Source: Chloroflexota bacterium
GTDB taxonomy: Bacteria > Chloroflexota > Anaerolineae > B4-G1
DNA: 16,545 nucleotides
NCBI GenBank assembly: GCA_011046405.1
Contig: DSAR01000199.1
Location: 1 to 16,545 of the forward strand
Reading direction: 5' to 3'
The position numbers and the translations under genes are program-made. Every line of letters begins with the position of its first letter. The first letter of the stretch is position 1. The notes under the pieces were generated by a model. The model had not been told where the DNA came from, did not search any database, and was given only the letters and a program-made list of their open reading frames with translations. This document shows positions 14,501-16,545 of this stretch, one piece after another.

Positions 14501-16106
14501 TGGCAGTCTGCACTTCCGTCTGCGTGAGCCACGCCTTCAGGACCTCGCCATCTGCATAAGTGATGTGCACAGCGGGCAGGAAGTGGGCGTCGGCGTTGAG
14601 CGAATTGGCGCTCGCCGCGTCGTTGGCCAACACGTAACCTCCCGCGCCGCCGGCCAGGACGTTTGCACCTTTCGCTGTACGGGCGATCTCACCGCGATCG
14701 CAGACCACGATTTCGCCATCAAACGTATCAGCGGGGAAGGGATCCAGGCACATGGCGTCATTGGCGGCGCCTGTGCTGGTATACCAACCCGCGTAGACGA
14801 TCTCGGCAGGCCCGTAGCCAGAGGCAATGCTCTTGCCCTCAATATCGGCCGGCGGTGTATCGCCGCCATCCATATCGATCAAGGCGCCACGGAACTTACG
14901 ATTGTGTGTACTCGCGCCCACAGATAGCAGCCAGGGCGAGTTTGCTGGCGAGCCCATCGTCTCGGCGCCAGGGCCGCTGTTGCCGGCTGACGTCGCAGCA
15001 AAGATGCCCGCATCCCGTACTGCGAGCCAGCTCAATGCACCTTCGTCAGTCCAGGGGTTGCTCGCGCCGCCCCCGATAGAGTAGTTGATAACGTCAACAC
15101 CATCCAGAATGGCCTGCTCTTTGGCAGCCATCGTGGCAGAGTTGGGACAACCGCTATCACCGCAGACGTCGTAAGCGATGATGTTGGCGTGGGGCGCCAC
15201 ACCGGAGATCTTGGTCGCAGTGATGGTGATGGTATCCGCCTCAATCGTCGGAGAATAGACGACGTTTCCGGCCACCGTGCTGGCAACGTGACTGCCGTGA
15301 TCCGCATCTATTCCATCCGAATCGATGTAATCCCAGACACCGATGAGCTTGCTATTGCACGTATACGTTGCTGGTTCGGTGGCACAGAGACCGACGTAAT
15401 TATCCTCTCCTAAAGGATTGGTATGTACGTAGCCATCGTCGCCAACGGAGGCAAACGAGGGATGATCCATGTTGATCCCACTGTCGATGATGCCCGCGAT
15501 GATCCCCTCGCCCTTTGTGCCTGGGAGACCGGCTGTATCGTCGCCATCCCAGATACCAAAGGCGCCAATCCACTCAGGCCCGACGTCGGTGGTCGGATAC
15601 AGCATATAGTCCCGCGCCACATTCACGATCATTGGGAGTTGGGCGATTTCGGCTGCCTCCTGGGGCGTCAATTCCACAGCCATGCCGTTGTAAGCATATT
15701 TGTACTGATACTTGACGTCCAAAGAGCGCTTTACGGTCTGCTCCATAGCCATAATAGCTTGCGCTTGCTCGGCCTCAAGGTAATCGGCGTAAGCAACGCT
15801 GGCTTCACTCTCAACGTTAAGCTTTACCTTTCCTTTTACCTCCGGGTTCGTTGCTTCAAACCCTGCCAAGCCGCCACGATAGCTAGCTACTGGCGCATCT
15901 TTCAGCCGGATGATATATATCGCCGGCTCACTTATATCCACGATCTCCGCCTCAACTGCTTCAAACTTGTGAGGCGCTGGCGGTTGTTGTACCGGTTTCG
16001 CTTCAGTAGAACCGGAGACGTCAACCGCAGGCGCCGCTAGTGCAGAGGGGACAACCACGCTGATAACGAGTAGTACGGTTATCACCTTCCACAAGATTTT
16101 ACTCAT
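11592..16106 (-). CDS. Secreted S8 subtilisin-like serine protease, multidomain (1504 aa)
   Basis: I choose ATG 16106 because AGGAGG (16120-16115) lies 8 bases upstream; a farther in-frame ATG at 16130 lacks this. Residues 1-25 are a signal peptide (KILWKV, hydrophobic core, SALAA). An inhibitor I9-like propeptide covers about 55-170. The S8 domain has Asp208 (IIDSG), His270 (ADHGSHVA), Asn376 (SAGNSG) and Ser599 (GTSMASP), with a protease-associated (PA) insert at about 427-537, as in the Vpr/C5a-peptidase group. Downstream follow an Fn3-like domain (about 710-790), a pre-peptidase C-terminal (PPC-like) domain (about 855-940), a DUF11-like domain from about 1010, a nidogen-like segment (about 1100-1290) and a beta-rich end. 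The chain closes with IYLPLVMRNAGG. There is no LPxTG or final membrane helix. It is probably a nutrient-scavenging or surface-processing protease, monocistronic with its own terminator. Confidence 0.95.
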   Translation of the reverse strand: MSKILWKVITVLLVISVVVPSALAAPAVDVSGSTEAKPVQQPPAPHKFEAVEAEIVDISEPAIYIIRLKDAPVASYRGGLAGFEATNPEVKGKVKLNVESEASVAYADYLEAEQAQAIMAMEQTVKRSLDVKYQYKYAYNGMAVELTPQEAAEIAQLPMIVNVARDYMLYPTTDVGPEWIGAFGIWDGDDTAGLPGTKGEGIIAGIIDSGINMDHPSFASVGDDGYVHTNPLGEDNYVGLCATEPATYTCNSKLIGVWDYIDSDGIDADHGSHVASTVAGNVVYSPTIEADTITITATKISGVAPHANIIAYDVCGDSGCPNSATMAAKEQAILDGVDVINYSIGGGASNPWTDEGALSWLAVRDAGIFAATSAGNSGPGAETMGSPANSPWLLSVGASTHNRKFRGALIDMDGGDTPPADIEGKSIASGYGPAEIVYAGWYTSTGAANDAMCLDPFPADTFDGEIVVCDRGEIARTAKGANVLAGGAGGYVLANDAASANSLNADAHFLPAVHITYADGEVLKAWLTQTEVQTATIAGTTLAVDDSYADIMAGFSSRGPNEATTLASSIIKPDVAAPGVDVFAATISGVEYQSMSGTSMASPHAAGAAALIRALYPGWTPAQVQSALMMTAWTDLLKEDETTAADPFDMGAGRIDLSKAGQVGFVLDETTANFEAADPAEGGKPETLNLASFGNSQCLQECEWTRVLSSTKDYAVTWNASVEEADGMTLTVEPATFELAAYATQVITVSADVRGLPNDEWVFGRVMLIPTTAYTEPVDAHFPVAVVPSTGVLPQMVQIETRRNAGSYLVEDLQALEITDLTINYYGFTRGDMTTESLYEDPTYGNPYDFATVPTGTFYITMTVGADGKRLVAEVLSSEAPDVDLFVGPGETPTASAEVCASTTPSWDEYCSVTDPAEGVWWVLVQNWQGSGAQPDEIVLATAVLDDDAENMEVTGPDAVPEGDEFDLRVFWDIPTMEAGDIWYGALTIGTDGDNPGNVGTVPVDILRYADDVSKEAISPVWADGIATYQITIQPNVTGQDVMYYITDTLPAELTYVEGSATATAGTINVVGNELTWSGTMVGKGFYEMSTSIEDSWCDTGFGGYVDLAGYGLMPDEGISGEGVWSAFAGQNPIQFFGGTRQGLNFTDDGLVFFEGDLGDDPEVNTSLPDPADPNDLLAILWNDMRIVYNAQDLRGVTLATAGADISIIEYDGVEPAGGGDNRYDFQAVIYSTIDNRPGYYEFVFAYDNFTGYPDSATVGLENKDGTLGNELVYGDPSGVITDGLMVCFDYSFNPVVITYKAHVDADLEIGDTITNTVVHTTDNPGSKEASTDAVSTVQGPVPNWAKAVLINDEVYGPAQSPYTVVPEDTVTIVDTVKIDYSDNITFTLTEEWSESFELVDYELAALPGGTLLLPLDGTLMPPSGVFTDDGSLTLRVYNMPSEWTYVLTKTFSILEGDWETDVITESLWVEHADTQLDDVVLVFEHAVEEYMIYLPLVMRNAGG

Positions 16107-16356
16107 TATGTTTTCCTCCTTCTTTCTCATTTGATTATTTTCGTAATCGTAGACAATGTGCTATTCCCCTTCAGTTCTCTTTCTCCCCCTAACCACCTCC
16201 TTTCATTTGAACGTCCTTGATCCATAGAAAGATTCGACATCACGCAACATGAGAATAACCTGGCGAATAATAGGTAGGGATCAAAAGCGGGGTACACCAA
16301 GCGCCCGACTCTTTCGCAATCACGCCCCTATCCCGGACGAAGCTGCTCCGCTTCCG

Positions 16357-16432
16357 AGCCGGAACCAATAAGGAGCACCTCGTATGCAAAATTCTCTCAC
16401 AAAAAACAAGAATTTCACTGGATAGGCCCTAC
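16357..16432 (+). repeat. dispersed intergenic repeat, degenerate copy C
   Basis: The stretch shares CCGGAACCAATAAGG near its start, GCAAAATTCT in the middle and GGATAGGCCCTAC at its end with copy A (CCAGAGCCAAAAAGG, GCAAATTCT, GGTTAGGCCCTAC), with a few gaps between. The similarity is weaker than that between A and B. Confidence 0.35.
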
Positions 16433-16455
16433 GCATTGTCCGGGACTTCGCCCGA

Positions 16456-16476
16456 AAAATGAGGCCCCTTCGGGGC
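16456..16476 (-). terminator. possible short terminator
   Basis: GCCCC (16464-16468) and GGGGC (16472-16476) form a 5-bp GC stem with a 3-base loop. On the minus strand it is followed by CTCATTTTT. It would end a leftward transcript arriving from beyond the right edge. The stem is short. Confidence 0.35.
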
Positions 16477-16478
16477 AG

Positions 16479-16507
16479 TTGGCAAAAACGTGATTTTGGT
16501 ATATGCT
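16479..16507 (+). promoter_or_regulatory. possible promoter for a gene beyond the right edge
   Basis: TTGGCA (16479-16484) and TATGCT (16502-16507) have a 17-base spacer. A ribosome-binding-site-like GAGGAG lies at 16538-16543, two bases before the window ends, so a start codon should follow within about ten bases outside the window. Confidence 0.4.
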
Positions 16508-16545
16508 CCAAGTATTCTGTGCAATGAAAGATCCAATGAGGAGTA

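Larger units (their letters stand above)
16107..16545. other. non-coding region upstream of the subtilase, to the right edge
   Basis: No convincing gene lies here. Contents from left to right: the subtilase ribosome binding site (16115-16120); about 230 bases with no strong promoter I could settle on for the subtilase; repeat copy C (16357-16432); a possible minus-strand terminator (16456-16476); and a possible plus-strand promoter and ribosome binding site for a gene beyond the edge. Confidence 0.6.

Noticed and set aside
11592..16106. The subtilase as substrate of the neighbouring sortase
   Set aside because: It has no LPxTG-type motif and no terminal membrane helix with a basic tail.
16371..16425. 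A 13-codon frame at 16384 with an AAGGAG upstream, inside repeat copy C
   Set aside because: Too short, and neither its ribosome binding site nor its frame is kept in copies A and B.

Overview
The window looks like a chromosomal segment of a member of the Chloroflexota, probably from the Anaerolineae/Caldilineae side. This is an inference. It rests on the gene types (a sortase whose N-terminal helix is rich in Glu/Arg, and a very large secreted subtilase ending in the tail IYLPLVMRN that I associate with exported proteins of this phylum) and on the overall character of the sequence. No rRNA or other decisive marker is present.

Positions 1-4324 (+ strand) hold the most unusual part. The 3' end of a membrane-protein gene is followed by a 46-codon gene for a RiPP-like precursor. 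The precursor has an acidic leader, a Gly-Gly step and a 13-residue tail ending Lys-Trp-Thr-Phe. Next come two large genes whose products both contain an isoprenyl-diphosphate-synthase (ComQ-like) fold. The first keeps Asp-rich motifs and carries an extra C-terminal domain that resembles a dead metalloprotease. The second has a degenerate synthase domain fused to a squalene-hopene/terpene-cyclase-like domain with a DxDD motif. Together they suggest a prenylated, possibly terpene-cyclised, peptide system analogous to ComX/ComQ. A perfect 15-bp inverted repeat brackets the peptide gene.

Positions 4325-6480 hold metK on the minus strand, with a full control region: a consensus promoter, a SAM-I riboswitch aptamer, an antiterminator/terminator pair, and then a MITE-like palindromic element inserted exactly at the terminator U-tract. 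The metK promoter lies back to back with the promoter of a tRNA-Val(CAC) gene on the plus strand, which has its own terminator.

Positions 6485-9100 (+) encode a membrane-bound HisKA_3 sensor kinase with a GAF domain, and a membrane protein whose ATG follows directly on the kinase stop codon. A second MITE-like element with 9-bp target duplications and a bidirectional terminator lie beyond them. Positions 9375-11503 (-) form an operon of a class I methyltransferase, a sortase and a 72-residue membrane protein, with a near-perfect promoter. Positions 11592-16106 (-) encode a secreted S8 protease of about 1,500 residues with many accessory domains. The last 440 bases hold no convincing gene, but contain a third copy of a dispersed intergenic repeat and a likely promoter and ribosome binding site for a gene beginning beyond the right edge.
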